Positions 18,213 to 25,389 of a DNA stretch of 28,492 bases are shown piece by piece. The stretch spans positions 1 through 28,492 of IMG/VR virus record IMGVR_UViG_3300035703_000350. One strand, 5' to 3'. Position numbers and translations under genes: made by a program. The notes under the pieces are model-generated. The model saw only the letters and a program-made list of their open reading frames with translations, did no database searches and had not been told where the DNA came from. The first letter of the stretch is position 1, and the number at the start of each line of letters is the position of its first letter. The DNA is from a virus.

Positions 18213-19369
18213 TAGTTATCTGCCCTTGGTCTTAATGCTTTGCTAAGGCTCTGTCTTTCAACAACTTCATCATCACAAATAGTACTTGAATTTGTATTGT
18301 TGATAAATGTGCCTTTTTGTGTTTGTCTTGTGTTTGTATTCGATAAAGTATGTCTAACATTATCTTCAACCTTGACCCAGCGTGATCCGTCAAATCTAAA
18401 AAGTCTATTTGGCATAAAATCTGTGCGTAAAAAGTAATCTCCCTTGACAGCGCCTGTTGGAAATGTAATGCCGCTTCCAAAGGTCTCTCCGTTGGGCGCT
18501 AAACCGTCACCTAACAGGTAACCAGTATAACCTGAGCGTGCAGGTGTTTGATTTATTCTGTCGGCTATTTCATTTTGCGTTGATGCATCTAGAGATGTTA
18601 AGTCTGCGGTAACTAGCTCGGTTCTTCCATTTTGATCCACTTGTAATGTATAGAAGTGACTGGTATCGTATCCGCTTAATCCAGCATCTGCTTCTGCTTG
18701 TGCGATCACAGCATTGTTGATTTGCATGTCTTTTTCGTATGTGCTTAATACATCGCCCAATGTTGTATTAGAACCTTCTTCTATAGGCAATTCAAGTATG
18801 TCTTTGTATTCTTGAGAAGCAGTGATTTGTTTTAATTTTAGTCTATACAAATGTGGATACCAAGTTACACTAAATCCTTCAGCTGCGCGAGTGACCTCTT
18901 CTATTACAAAATATCTTTTTAAAGCAACTGCGTAATCGTTTGCTGCATATTCATCTCTTAAATGTGGCAATTCAATAACGTCCCCGGACATTAGTTTTCG
19001 TCCAATGGTTTTTACACTTGAATTAATATGCACAGTTACAAATAAAATGTCGTTGGATAAAAATAAACCAAATTGAGAAAGATTAAAGTCATAATCTTGT
19101 AATTGATAAATTCCTCTAATTTGATAAACATCTTTATCGTATTTTCTATCTCTATTTTCCAGTAACAACAGGTCTTGTATATTTGTTTCTTTTATTACAT
19201 CGTATTGTGGCTGATCAGCAGTTGCATTTTCAGCAGTTGGATTTTTTGGTCCAAGATACTTGTGAACAAACAAGTCTGTACCGCCTACAGAAAATTGTTC
19301 ATTGATAATTTTATCAAAAAATTCGTAGTCGTTACTTTTTTCGGGTCTATAAAGGCTTAAGCGTGGCAT
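18212..19369 (-). CDS. 14: gp14-like neck protein
   Basis: 385 residues (T4 gp14 about 256). Diagnostic stretches seen: 'DLFVHKYLGP', 'TNIQDLLLLENRDRKYD', 'FNLSQFGLFLSNDILFVTVH', 'LMSGDVIELPHLRDEYA' and 'SVTWYPHLYRLKLK', as in neck gp14 of marine T4-like phages; the end 'RQSLSKALRPRADN' also fits. gp14 forms the neck with gp13, closing the head after packaging. The mid C-terminal part contains 'LFRFDGSRWVKV' (18377-18403), the aromatic module shared with gp15 and gp18. There is no Shine-Dalgarno before the ATG, and a late-type AATAAATA ends 4 bases upstream, suggesting a leaderless mRNA. It is transcribed away from gp13, whereas T4 has 13-14-15 in one direction. Confidence 0.83.
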   Translation of the reverse strand: MPRLSLYRPEKSNDYEFFDKIINEQFSVGGTDLFVHKYLGPKNPTAENATADQPQYDVIKETNIQDLLLLENRDRKYDKDVYQIRGIYQLQDYDFNLSQFGLFLSNDILFVTVHINSSVKTIGRKLMSGDVIELPHLRDEYAANDYAVALKRYFVIEEVTRAAEGFSVTWYPHLYRLKLKQITASQEYKDILELPIEEGSNTTLGDVLSTYEKDMQINNAVIAQAEADAGLSGYDTSHFYTLQVDQNGRTELVTADLTSLDASTQNEIADRINQTPARSGYTGYLLGDGLAPNGETFGSGITFPTGAVKGDYFLRTDFMPNRLFRFDGSRWVKVEDNVRHTLSNTNTRQTQKGTFINNTNSSTICDDEVVERQSLSKALRPRADN

Positions 19370-19373
19370 ATTA

Positions 19374-19381
19374 TATTTATT
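19374..19381 (-). promoter_or_regulatory. Putative minus-strand late promoter AATAAATA for gp14-gp15-Nudix
   Basis: Read on the minus strand, AATAAATA runs 19381 to 19374, 4 bases before the gp14 ATG. A TATAAT on the same strand (19384-19379) with TTGAGC 16 bases upstream is an alternative sigma70-like reading. Both predict a start at, or within about three bases of, the initiation codon. Confidence 0.5.
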
Positions 19382-19388
19382 ATAAATA
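19381..19388 (+). promoter_or_regulatory. Consensus T4-type late promoter TATAAATA for gp13
   Basis: Exact TATAAATA in the 36-base gap between divergent gp14 and gp13. The predicted start near 19394 coincides with GGAG (19394-19397), giving a leader of about 12 bases before the gp13 ATG at 19406. Confidence 0.65.
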
Positions 19389-19405
19389 CATATGGAGAAT
19401 GCTCA

Positions 19406-20167
19406 ATGGACAACAATTTAGTAACCTACAAACAAGACGTTTATGATTATATACATGCTATGCTGGGCGGCGGCATGGTAGATGTTGAATTAGACCCTAT
19501 TCATTACGAAATTGCGCTAAACAGAGCGTTGAGCAAGTTTAGACAAAAAAGCGGTAACAGTGTTGAAGAAAGCTATGTAACTTTAAAATTGATAAACGAT
19601 ACAAACGAATACATATTGCCGCAGGAAATAATTGAAGTAAGACAATGCTTTAGAAGAAGTGTGGGTAGTAGAAGCGGTGGCGGCGACGGCAGCAGTTTAT
19701 TTGAACCGTTTAACCTTGCATACACAAACACCTATTTGCTAGCCGGTTCCGGAATGGGCGGACTATTAACATACGAATTGTTTGCTCAACAACAAGAATT
19801 GGTAGGCAGAATGTTTGGTAGTTTTATTGAATTTGTTTGGAACCCGTCTACTAAAAAACTCACTCTGCTACAGCGTCCTAGAGCAGGCGAAGAAATTTTG
19901 TTGTTTTGTTACAATTATAGACCTGATAGCGAATTGCTAATAGATTATCTAGCCAAGCAATGGATTAAAGATTACGCACTTGCTACATGTAAATACATGT
20001 TAGGAGAAGCAAGAGAAAAATTTGCAACAATTGCAGGACCTCAAGGTGGTACAAGTTTAAACGGTACTGCACTTAAGGCAGAAGCCAGTGCAGAAATTGA
20101 AAAACTTGATAACGAAGCAGCTCTTGCAGTTGCCGGCGGATATGGATACAGCTTTTTAATTGGATAA
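19406..20167 (+). CDS. 13: gp13-like neck protein
   Basis: 253 residues (T4 gp13 309). The N-terminus 'MLGGGMVDVELDPIHYE' lines up with the T4 gp13 'LG..I-NVEL-P' region. The C-terminus 'QWIKDYALATCKYMLGEA', 'GPQGGTSLNGTALKAEA' and 'GYGYSFLIG' parallels the T4 end 'RWVKDYATALAKE ... PGGVTIDG ... FGILVG'. A run of Gly/Ser near residues 90-98 (R-S-G-G-G-D-G-S-S) is probably a loop. gp13 joins the portal and gp14 to close the filled head. GGAG lies 8 bases before the ATG. The next gene starts 3 bases after its stop. Confidence 0.85.
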   Translation: MDNNLVTYKQDVYDYIHAMLGGGMVDVELDPIHYEIALNRALSKFRQKSGNSVEESYVTLKLINDTNEYILPQEIIEVRQCFRRSVGSRSGGGDGSSLFEPFNLAYTNTYLLAGSGMGGLLTYELFAQQQELVGRMFGSFIEFVWNPSTKKLTLLQRPRAGEEILLFCYNYRPDSELLIDYLAKQWIKDYALATCKYMLGEAREKFATIAGPQGGTSLNGTALKAEASAEIEKLDNEAALAVAGGYGYSFLIG

Positions 20168-20170
20168 CCA

Positions 20171-20680
20171 ATGTCAAAAAAATATGATGTTAAAATAGAT
20201 AGAAACTGTAAACAAAATATAAATTACAACGGAAAGCTATTTAGAGAACATTTTATTGATTTTTTAATTAAAAAAAATTCGTGGACTGTTGGTGTTGAAG
20301 TAGGGACAAGAGTCGGAAGAACACTATTCCATCTGTTGGATAACAATCCTCAGTTAAAAATGTACAGCGTTGACAAAGACATTAGTCAATATTATAATAC
20401 TAAAATTAAAGAAAAATATAAAGATAGATTGATTGTTCTCGAAGGTATGAGCTGGGAACAATCGTTGAATATACATGAAAAAATAGACTTTGTGTTTATC
20501 GATGCTAGTCATACATACAAAAATGTAGTGAAAGATATAAAAGCATATAGCCCGTTATTAAAAACTACAGCAGGATTATTAGGGCATGATATAAACATGT
20601 ATCCTGTACAAGATGCAGTAGTTGATTGCGGATTCAAATATTTAGTAGGACCTGATAACGTTTGGTTGACAAGTTTTTAA
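20171..20680 (+). CDS. Class I SAM-dependent methyltransferase (Methyltransf_24-like)
   Basis: 169 residues. Motif I 'VEVGTRVGR' (42-50) is the SAM-binding loop, an acidic residue follows strand 2 in 'YSVDKD' (66-70), 'FVFIDASHTYKNVVKDI' (108-123) is the typical post-motif region, and 'GLLGHDI' follows at 135-141. This pattern matches small methyltransferases found near glycosyltransferases and sugar-modifying loci; the substrate is unknown. It follows gp13 by 3 bases with no strong ribosome site and is Lys/Asn-rich and AT-rich compared with gp13, hinting at later insertion into the neck region. The -35 of the kinase promoter lies in its last codons. Confidence 0.8.
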   Translation: MSKKYDVKIDRNCKQNINYNGKLFREHFIDFLIKKNSWTVGVEVGTRVGRTLFHLLDNNPQLKMYSVDKDISQYYNTKIKEKYKDRLIVLEGMSWEQSLNIHEKIDFVFIDASHTYKNVVKDIKAYSPLLKTTAGLLGHDINMYPVQDAVVDCGFKYLVGPDNVWLTSF

Positions 20681-20694
20681 TTTTCTGTTATAAA
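20666..20694 (+). promoter_or_regulatory. Near-consensus sigma70 promoter TTGACA-N17-TATAAA
   Basis: TTGACA at 20666-20671 inside the 3' end of the methyltransferase gene, exactly 17 bases, then TATAAA at 20689-20694. The predicted start is near 20701, just before the kinase ATG at 20713. TATAAATT here is also one base off the late motif, so the site could serve both early and late phases. Confidence 0.65.
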
Positions 20695-20712
20695 TTAAAA
20701 AAGGTTAATGTA

Positions 20713-21219
20713 ATGAGTTTACTTCCAAAGTTATTAATTATCGGACACGGTCGTCACGGAAAAGATACAGTTTGCGAAATTCTAAAAGACACATACGGAT
20801 TTAGCTTTGAGTCTAGCAGTCAATTTTGTTCTAAACTTTTCATTTACGATCAACTAAAGGAAAAATATGGATATGCTAGTGAAGAAGAGTGCTATGCTGA
20901 CAGGCATAATCACCGAGCAGAATGGTATGATGCTATCTGCGCTTATAATGTACCTGATGCAGCACGTCTAGGCAGAGAGATTTTTGCTGCACACGATATC
21001 TACTGCGGTCTTAGAAATAAACGTGAATTCTTTGCTATGAAAAACACCAAAGTATTTGATTTTGCTATTTGGGTAGATCGTAGCGATCATTTGCCATTAG
21101 AATCAAAAGACAGCATGAGCCTAGAACATTGGATGGCAGATTTTACTATTGACAACAATGGATCGTTAAATGACCTTGTATTTAATACTAAACAGCTTAT
21201 AAACAATATATTAAACTAG
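20713..21219 (+). CDS. Deoxynucleotide monophosphate kinase-like P-loop protein
   Basis: 168 residues from ATG 20713, preferred over an upstream in-frame ATG at 20662 because it has AAAAAAGG 8 bases upstream and puts the P-loop near the N-terminus. 'LLIIGHGRHGKDTV' carries a Walker A-type loop (G11 to T19, GHGRHGKDT). This 'GxGRxGKD' variant is common in phage dNMP kinase-like proteins related in role to T4 gp1. It would phosphorylate dNMPs for DNA synthesis; substrate is inferred. 'RLGREIFAAHDIYCGLRNKREF' and 'FAIWVDRSDHLP' fit the family, with 'WVDR' as the likely nucleoside-contact region. It is a metabolic gene among virion genes and has its own promoter. Confidence 0.78.
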   Translation: MSLLPKLLIIGHGRHGKDTVCEILKDTYGFSFESSSQFCSKLFIYDQLKEKYGYASEEECYADRHNHRAEWYDAICAYNVPDAARLGREIFAAHDIYCGLRNKREFFAMKNTKVFDFAIWVDRSDHLPLESKDSMSLEHWMADFTIDNNGSLNDLVFNTKQLINNILN

Positions 21220-21226
21220 CACTTTT

Positions 21227-21248
21227 AACTGCTAAAATACAGTTTTTT
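21227..21248 (+). terminator. Weak terminator-like hairpin after the kinase gene
   Basis: AACTG (21227-21231) pairs with CAGTT (21240-21244) over an 8-base loop, followed by further T residues to 21248. The stem is only 5 bp, and a competing TAGCA/TGCTA stem exists, so support is modest. Confidence 0.35.
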
Positions 21249-21259
21249 CCGGTGGTTTT

Positions 21260-21267
21260 GCTAAATA
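21260..21267 (+). promoter_or_regulatory. Putative late promoter GCTAAATA for gp18
   Basis: GCTAAATA shares the TAAATA core with the other late motifs. A start near 21273 gives a leader of about 30 bases carrying AAGGAG (21288-21293) before the ATG at 21304. Confidence 0.55.
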
Positions 21268-21303
21268 ATAATAGCAACGAAATCCACAAGGAGAAAACAT
21301 ACA

Positions 21304-24300
21304 ATGGCATTAGTATCACCGGGCGTACAGGTTAACGTAATCGACGAGAGTTTCTACACTCCGGCCGAACCTGGTACTGTACCCCTTATTTTTGTAGCAA
21401 CAAAAGAGAATAAAACAAATCCGGGAAATACTGGCATTGCGCCCGGTACACTGAAATCAAATGCAGGAAAAGTTTATTTGATTTCAAGTCAACGAGAACT
21501 TTCGGAAACATTTGGCGATCCACTATTTTATACTGACGCAAATAACAATCCTATTCACGGTGGTGAACAAAATGAATACGGCTTACAAGCTGCTTATTCT
21601 TATTTAGGTGTTGCAAATAGAGCATACATTGTTAGAGCAGATGTTGACTTAAATTCGATAACTGCAAGTAGTACACCTGTTACTGGTGACCCAACTAATA
21701 ATTCATACTGGTTTGATACAGATGCTTCTTTTTACGGCGTATTTGAGTGGAACGGTGCTGCAATTACTACAACCAACGGACAGAGCTTTTTAAACAAAGT
21801 ACCATTGGTAATAACTGATACTACAAAAGTAGTCGATTATGCAGGTGGAAACTATACACCAAAAGGCAGCGTTGGTGTAATTGGTGATTATGCTATGGTT
21901 GCAGTTACTGATGTTAATACTCTTTGGTATAAAAATAGATTAGGAACTTGGGTTAAAGTTGGTACTCCAGAATGGAAAGCCAGCCATGCTATTGTTACTG
22001 GTGCAAATGCTAACCCAACATTGATTGTGGGCAGAACTATTACCTTTAGCTTGACCAGCGACAGTACTGGAAATCAATACAACGTAACTACATCAGGTGC
22101 TACAATAGCATCGTTGGCATCTGCTATTAACGCCAACACTGCGTTGGTAACAGCAGGTATTACAGCCAGTGTTGTAAACAGCCGTCTTGCAATATTTTAT
22201 TCAGGCGCTTCTGGAGACACAGTTGAACTATACGGCGACGATGCTACATTTACACTGTTAGGAATATCACAGGGTGATTACTATGCACCAAAGCTTGAAA
22301 TTGCTCCACATACTAGTGTTCCAGAATTTAAAACAACTGATACAAATCCACGTCCAACTGGTTCGTTGTGGGCAAAAACCACTACACCTAACTTGGGTGC
22401 AAATTGGAGCATCAAACGTTACAGCTCAGACACTGCATCTTGGACCACAATACCTGCTTCGATATATGCAACTAATACCGCAGCAATCTACGGTTTAGAC
22501 AGCACAGGCGGTGGTGCAAATCTAGTTGAGGGACAACTATACATTCAAAGCAACGTTGCTGAAGATGGCGACAAGCTTGCAACATTTAAATTGTTTAGAA
22601 GAAATTCTTCAGGCGAAACTTCGATAACCAGTGCAAAAGTAACTGCATCGTCATTCCCTGCAGGAACACACTCATTTAGTTTAACAGAAACACTTGCAGG
22701 CGAATCAGCTACTACAACAATGACTGTTTCATTTGTTGCAACAGGCGCTACAAGCGACGCAGACGTGCTTGCTAACGCAATCAATGCAAAAGGCTACACA
22801 CATGTTAGTGCAAGTGTTAACGCACAAAATAGAGTTGTAATTTCTCATACAACCGGTGGTGATATACGTTTTGTTGACACCAGTGGAATATTGGACAATG
22901 TGTTTACACCATATGTATCCACTGATCCAACAAGCACTACCAACTTCTATTATGCTCCAGGAACAGATCAAAACACTAGTCCTAAAGAGTTTATAGCTAC
23001 ACTTTGGAAAGTATTAACATATACTGCACAAACTAGCGAACCAACAACAACTCCAGCACAGGACGCATTGTGGTACAGCAGTGTTATTGACGAAGTTGAT
23101 ATACTATATCACAACGGAACAACATGGGTCGGTTATAAAGACAATGCAACTGCATTCCCTAATACAGATCCAAATGGGCCTATTGTTTCGGCAACTGAAC
23201 CAACTGAACAATCAGATGGCAGCGCTCTTGTAACCAACGATTTGTGGATTTCTACAGCAGATATAGAAAACTATCCTACTGTTTATCGTTACAATGCAAC
23301 AACCAGCAAATGGACATTGGTTGACAAAACTGATCAAACCACTGAAAATGGTATACTGTTTGCTGATGCTCGTTGGAGCACTGCTGGTACTAGCGAAAAT
23401 GCTGCTGATATTGTTGATCTACTTGAAAGCAATTATCTTGATGCAGATGCACCAGATCCTGCACTATATCCAAAAGGCATGTTGCTATGGAATCTACGTC
23501 GCAGTGGATTTAACGTAAAGCGTTTTGAAAGAAACTATGTGGACATCGAAGGCACCAACACTAGATACAACGATGAATCAATGACCAACTACTACCCACA
23601 TCGTTGGGTTACTGAGTCAGCAAACAACATCGATGGATCAGGATCGTTTGGACGTAACGCTCAACGCAAAGTTGTTGTTCAATCATTGCAAGCAAGTGTA
23701 AACAGCAACGAAGATATACGTGATGACGAATCAAGAATCTTTAATTTGATTGCATCACCAGGATATCCTGAGCTTATCGGCGAAATGATCAATCTAAACT
23801 ACGACAGAGGGTTAACAGCGTTTGTAGTAGGCGATAGCCCAATGAGACTGCAACCAAACACTACATCTATAAACAACTGGGCTAGTAACGTAGCATTGGC
23901 TGTTGAAGATAACGATCTAGGACTTGTAAGCAGAGATGAATACCTTGGAGTTTACTACCCAGCTGGATTCACCAGCGACAACGCAGGTAATAACATCGTT
24001 GTACCACCAAGTCATATGGCGTTGCGTGTAATTGCACTTAACGACCAAGTTGCATATCCATGGTTTGCACCAGCTGGTACACGTCGTGGAGGAGTAACCA
24101 ACGCATCAGCAGTTGGATACATCAGCAACGAAGGTGAGTTTGTAAGTATTAGTCTTAACGAAGGTCAAAGAGACACATTGTACCAAGCAAACGTTAACCC
24201 AATAACATTCTTAAATGGTGCTGGCTTGGTTGTATTTGGACAAAAGACTCGTGCAAGAAATGCTAGTGCGCTTGACAGAATCAACGTTGCAAGATTGGTA

Positions 24301-24591
24301 ATTTACCTACGCAGTCAACTTAAGAAACTTGCAAAACCATACATCTTTGAACCTAATGATAAAATCACTCGTGATGAAATCAAACAGCAAGTTGAAAGCT
24401 TAATGGTTGAACTTATTGGATTAAGAGCTATATACGACTATCTTGTTGTATGTGACGAAACAAACAACACCCCAGCAAGAATCGATAGAAATGAACTTTA
24501 TGTTGACATTGCTATAGAACCAGTTAAGGCAATTGAATTTATATACATTCCGTTGCGCTTGAAGAACACAGGAGAAATTGCAGGTCTATAA
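21304..24591 (+). CDS. 18: Contractile tail sheath protein gp18, enlarged
   Basis: 1095 residues against 659 in T4. The start 'MALVSPGVQVNVIDESFYT' and the end 'IEFIYIPLRLKNTGEIAG' are hallmarks of T4-like sheath proteins. The conserved sheath core resumes near residue 713 ('YPKGMLLWNLRRSGFNVK') and includes 'FNLIASPGYPELIGEMI' and 'YPWFAPAGTRRG'. Sheath subunits surround the tube and contract to drive it into the host. Residues about 130-700 form an insertion likely exposed on the outside. It contains aromatic mini-modules, among them 'FEWNGAA' near 146, 'LWYKNRLGTWVKV' near 206, 'ILYHNGTTWVGY' near 600 and 'YRYNATTSKWTLVD' near 661. Strong AAGGAG site; a palindromic terminator follows at once. 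Confidence 0.93.
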   Translation: MALVSPGVQVNVIDESFYTPAEPGTVPLIFVATKENKTNPGNTGIAPGTLKSNAGKVYLISSQRELSETFGDPLFYTDANNNPIHGGEQNEYGLQAAYSYLGVANRAYIVRADVDLNSITASSTPVTGDPTNNSYWFDTDASFYGVFEWNGAAITTTNGQSFLNKVPLVITDTTKVVDYAGGNYTPKGSVGVIGDYAMVAVTDVNTLWYKNRLGTWVKVGTPEWKASHAIVTGANANPTLIVGRTITFSLTSDSTGNQYNVTTSGATIASLASAINANTALVTAGITASVVNSRLAIFYSGASGDTVELYGDDATFTLLGISQGDYYAPKLEIAPHTSVPEFKTTDTNPRPTGSLWAKTTTPNLGANWSIKRYSSDTASWTTIPASIYATNTAAIYGLDSTGGGANLVEGQLYIQSNVAEDGDKLATFKLFRRNSSGETSITSAKVTASSFPAGTHSFSLTETLAGESATTTMTVSFVATGATSDADVLANAINAKGYTHVSASVNAQNRVVISHTTGGDIRFVDTSGILDNVFTPYVSTDPTSTTNFYYAPGTDQNTSPKEFIATLWKVLTYTAQTSEPTTTPAQDALWYSSVIDEVDILYHNGTTWVGYKDNATAFPNTDPNGPIVSATEPTEQSDGSALVTNDLWISTADIENYPTVYRYNATTSKWTLVDKTDQTTENGILFADARWSTAGTSENAADIVDLLESNYLDADAPDPALYPKGMLLWNLRRSGFNVKRFERNYVDIEGTNTRYNDESMTNYYPHRWVTESANNIDGSGSFGRNAQRKVVVQSLQASVNSNEDIRDDESRIFNLIASPGYPELIGEMINLNYDRGLTAFVVGDSPMRLQPNTTSINNWASNVALAVEDNDLGLVSRDEYLGVYYPAGFTSDNAGNNIVVPPSHMALRVIALNDQVAYPWFAPAGTRRGGVTNASAVGYISNEGEFVSISLNEGQRDTLYQANVNPITFLNGAGLVVFGQKTRARNASALDRINVARLVIYLRSQLKKLAKPYIFEPNDKITRDEIKQQVESLMVELIGLRAIYDYLVVCDETNNTPARIDRNELYVDIAIEPVKAIEFIYIPLRLKNTGEIAGL

Positions 24592-24623
24592 AATTATAGG
24601 GGTTTTTAAAAACCCCTATAATT
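24592..24623 (+). terminator. Perfect 32-bp palindrome, bidirectional terminator-like
   Basis: Left arm 24592-24607 and right arm 24608-24623 are exact reverse complements, with core TATAGGGG/CCCCTATA around T5A5. It begins directly after the gp18 stop and ends directly before the gp19 late promoter. Confidence 0.75.
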
Positions 24624-24631
24624 GATAAATA
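24624..24631 (+). promoter_or_regulatory. Putative late promoter GATAAATA for gp19
   Basis: GATAAATA abuts the palindrome. A predicted start near 24637 gives a leader of about 19 bases with AAGGAG (24640-24645) before the ATG at 24656. Confidence 0.6.
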
Positions 24632-24655
24632 CTTGTAATAAGGAGTTAATTATAT

Positions 24656-25300
24656 ATGGCAATCTCATCATTAACAAAACTAACAGTACCATTAGCAACC
24701 AACGATAGTGCATCGGCACAGGGCTTGCTAATGCCTAAATTACAATACCGTTTTCGTGTAACATTAGAAAACTTTGGTGTAAGTACTCCAACTACTGAAC
24801 TTACAAAACAAGTTATAGACGTAACACGTCCTAACTTAACATTTGCAAACATGGAAGTTCACGTTTACAACTCGAAAATAAACTTAGCAGGTAAGCACAG
24901 TTGGGAAGCAATAACTCTCAATTTGAGAGAAGATGTAAACAATAACGTTCAAAAGCTAGTTGGCGAACAGCTACAAAAGCAATTTGACTTTATGGAACAA
25001 GCAAGTGCTGCTTCTGGATCAGATTACAAGTTCTTAACACGTATTGAAATACTTGACGGCGGCAACGGTACGTTTACTCCGACTGTATTAGAAACTTGGG
25101 AATGCTACGGTTGTTATCTTGCAAGCGCAAACTATAACTCACTAGACTATGCAACCAGTGAACCAGTTACTGTTACTCTTAGTATTCTATATGATAATGC
25201 AGTTCAATTCAACGGTGCAACAGGCGCAGGCCCAGATCGAGGACTTGGTGCAAACGTTGGACGTTCAATAAGTACAAACGCAACAGGCGCAGGCATTTAA
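24656..25300 (+). CDS. 19: Tail tube protein gp19
   Basis: 214 residues (T4 gp19 163). The gene directly follows the sheath gene, as in T4. Features: 'LMPKLQYRFRVTLENFGV', 'QVIDVTRPNLTF', 'VHVYNSKINLAGKHSWEAI' and 'LNLREDVNNNVQKLVGEQLQKQ', then 'YKFLTRIEILDGG' and 'ETWECYGCYLASANYNSLD'. This is the gp19/gp54-type tail-tube fold, with a strand pair, the 'E.W...G' C-terminal hairpin and 'PVTVTLSILYDNAVQF' at the end. Rings of it form the tube inside the sheath. Strong AAGGAG site, separate late promoter before it and a classic terminator after it point to high, independently set expression. Confidence 0.88.
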   Translation: MAISSLTKLTVPLATNDSASAQGLLMPKLQYRFRVTLENFGVSTPTTELTKQVIDVTRPNLTFANMEVHVYNSKINLAGKHSWEAITLNLREDVNNNVQKLVGEQLQKQFDFMEQASAASGSDYKFLTRIEILDGGNGTFTPTVLETWECYGCYLASANYNSLDYATSEPVTVTLSILYDNAVQFNGATGAGPDRGLGANVGRSISTNATGAGI

Positions 25301-25323
25301 GTTTTAATATGAGATTGCTAAAC

Positions 25324-25354
25324 AAAAGGGAGATTAATTTCTCCCTTTTTTCTT
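25324..25354 (+). terminator. Intrinsic terminator after gp19
   Basis: AAAAGGGAGA (25324-25333) pairs perfectly with TCTCCCTTTT (25340-25349) over a TTAATT loop, and the T-rich tail runs on to 25355. It is the clearest intrinsic terminator in the window. Confidence 0.8.
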
Positions 25355-25376
25355 TATAATAGTGTTTTTTAAATTA

Positions 25377-25384
25377 GATAAATA
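25377..25384 (+). promoter_or_regulatory. Putative late promoter GATAAATA abutting the tube-like gene
   Basis: The motif ends 5 bases before the ATG at 25390. A T4-type start 6 bases downstream would fall on the A of the ATG. No Shine-Dalgarno is present between the gp19 terminator and the ATG. Confidence 0.55.
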
Positions 25385-25389
25385 TTTAT

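Noticed and set aside
20662-20664. Upstream ATG for the kinase
   Set aside because: It overlaps the methyltransferase end and lies ahead of the promoter; ATG 20713 has AAGG at good spacing and fits the P-loop position.
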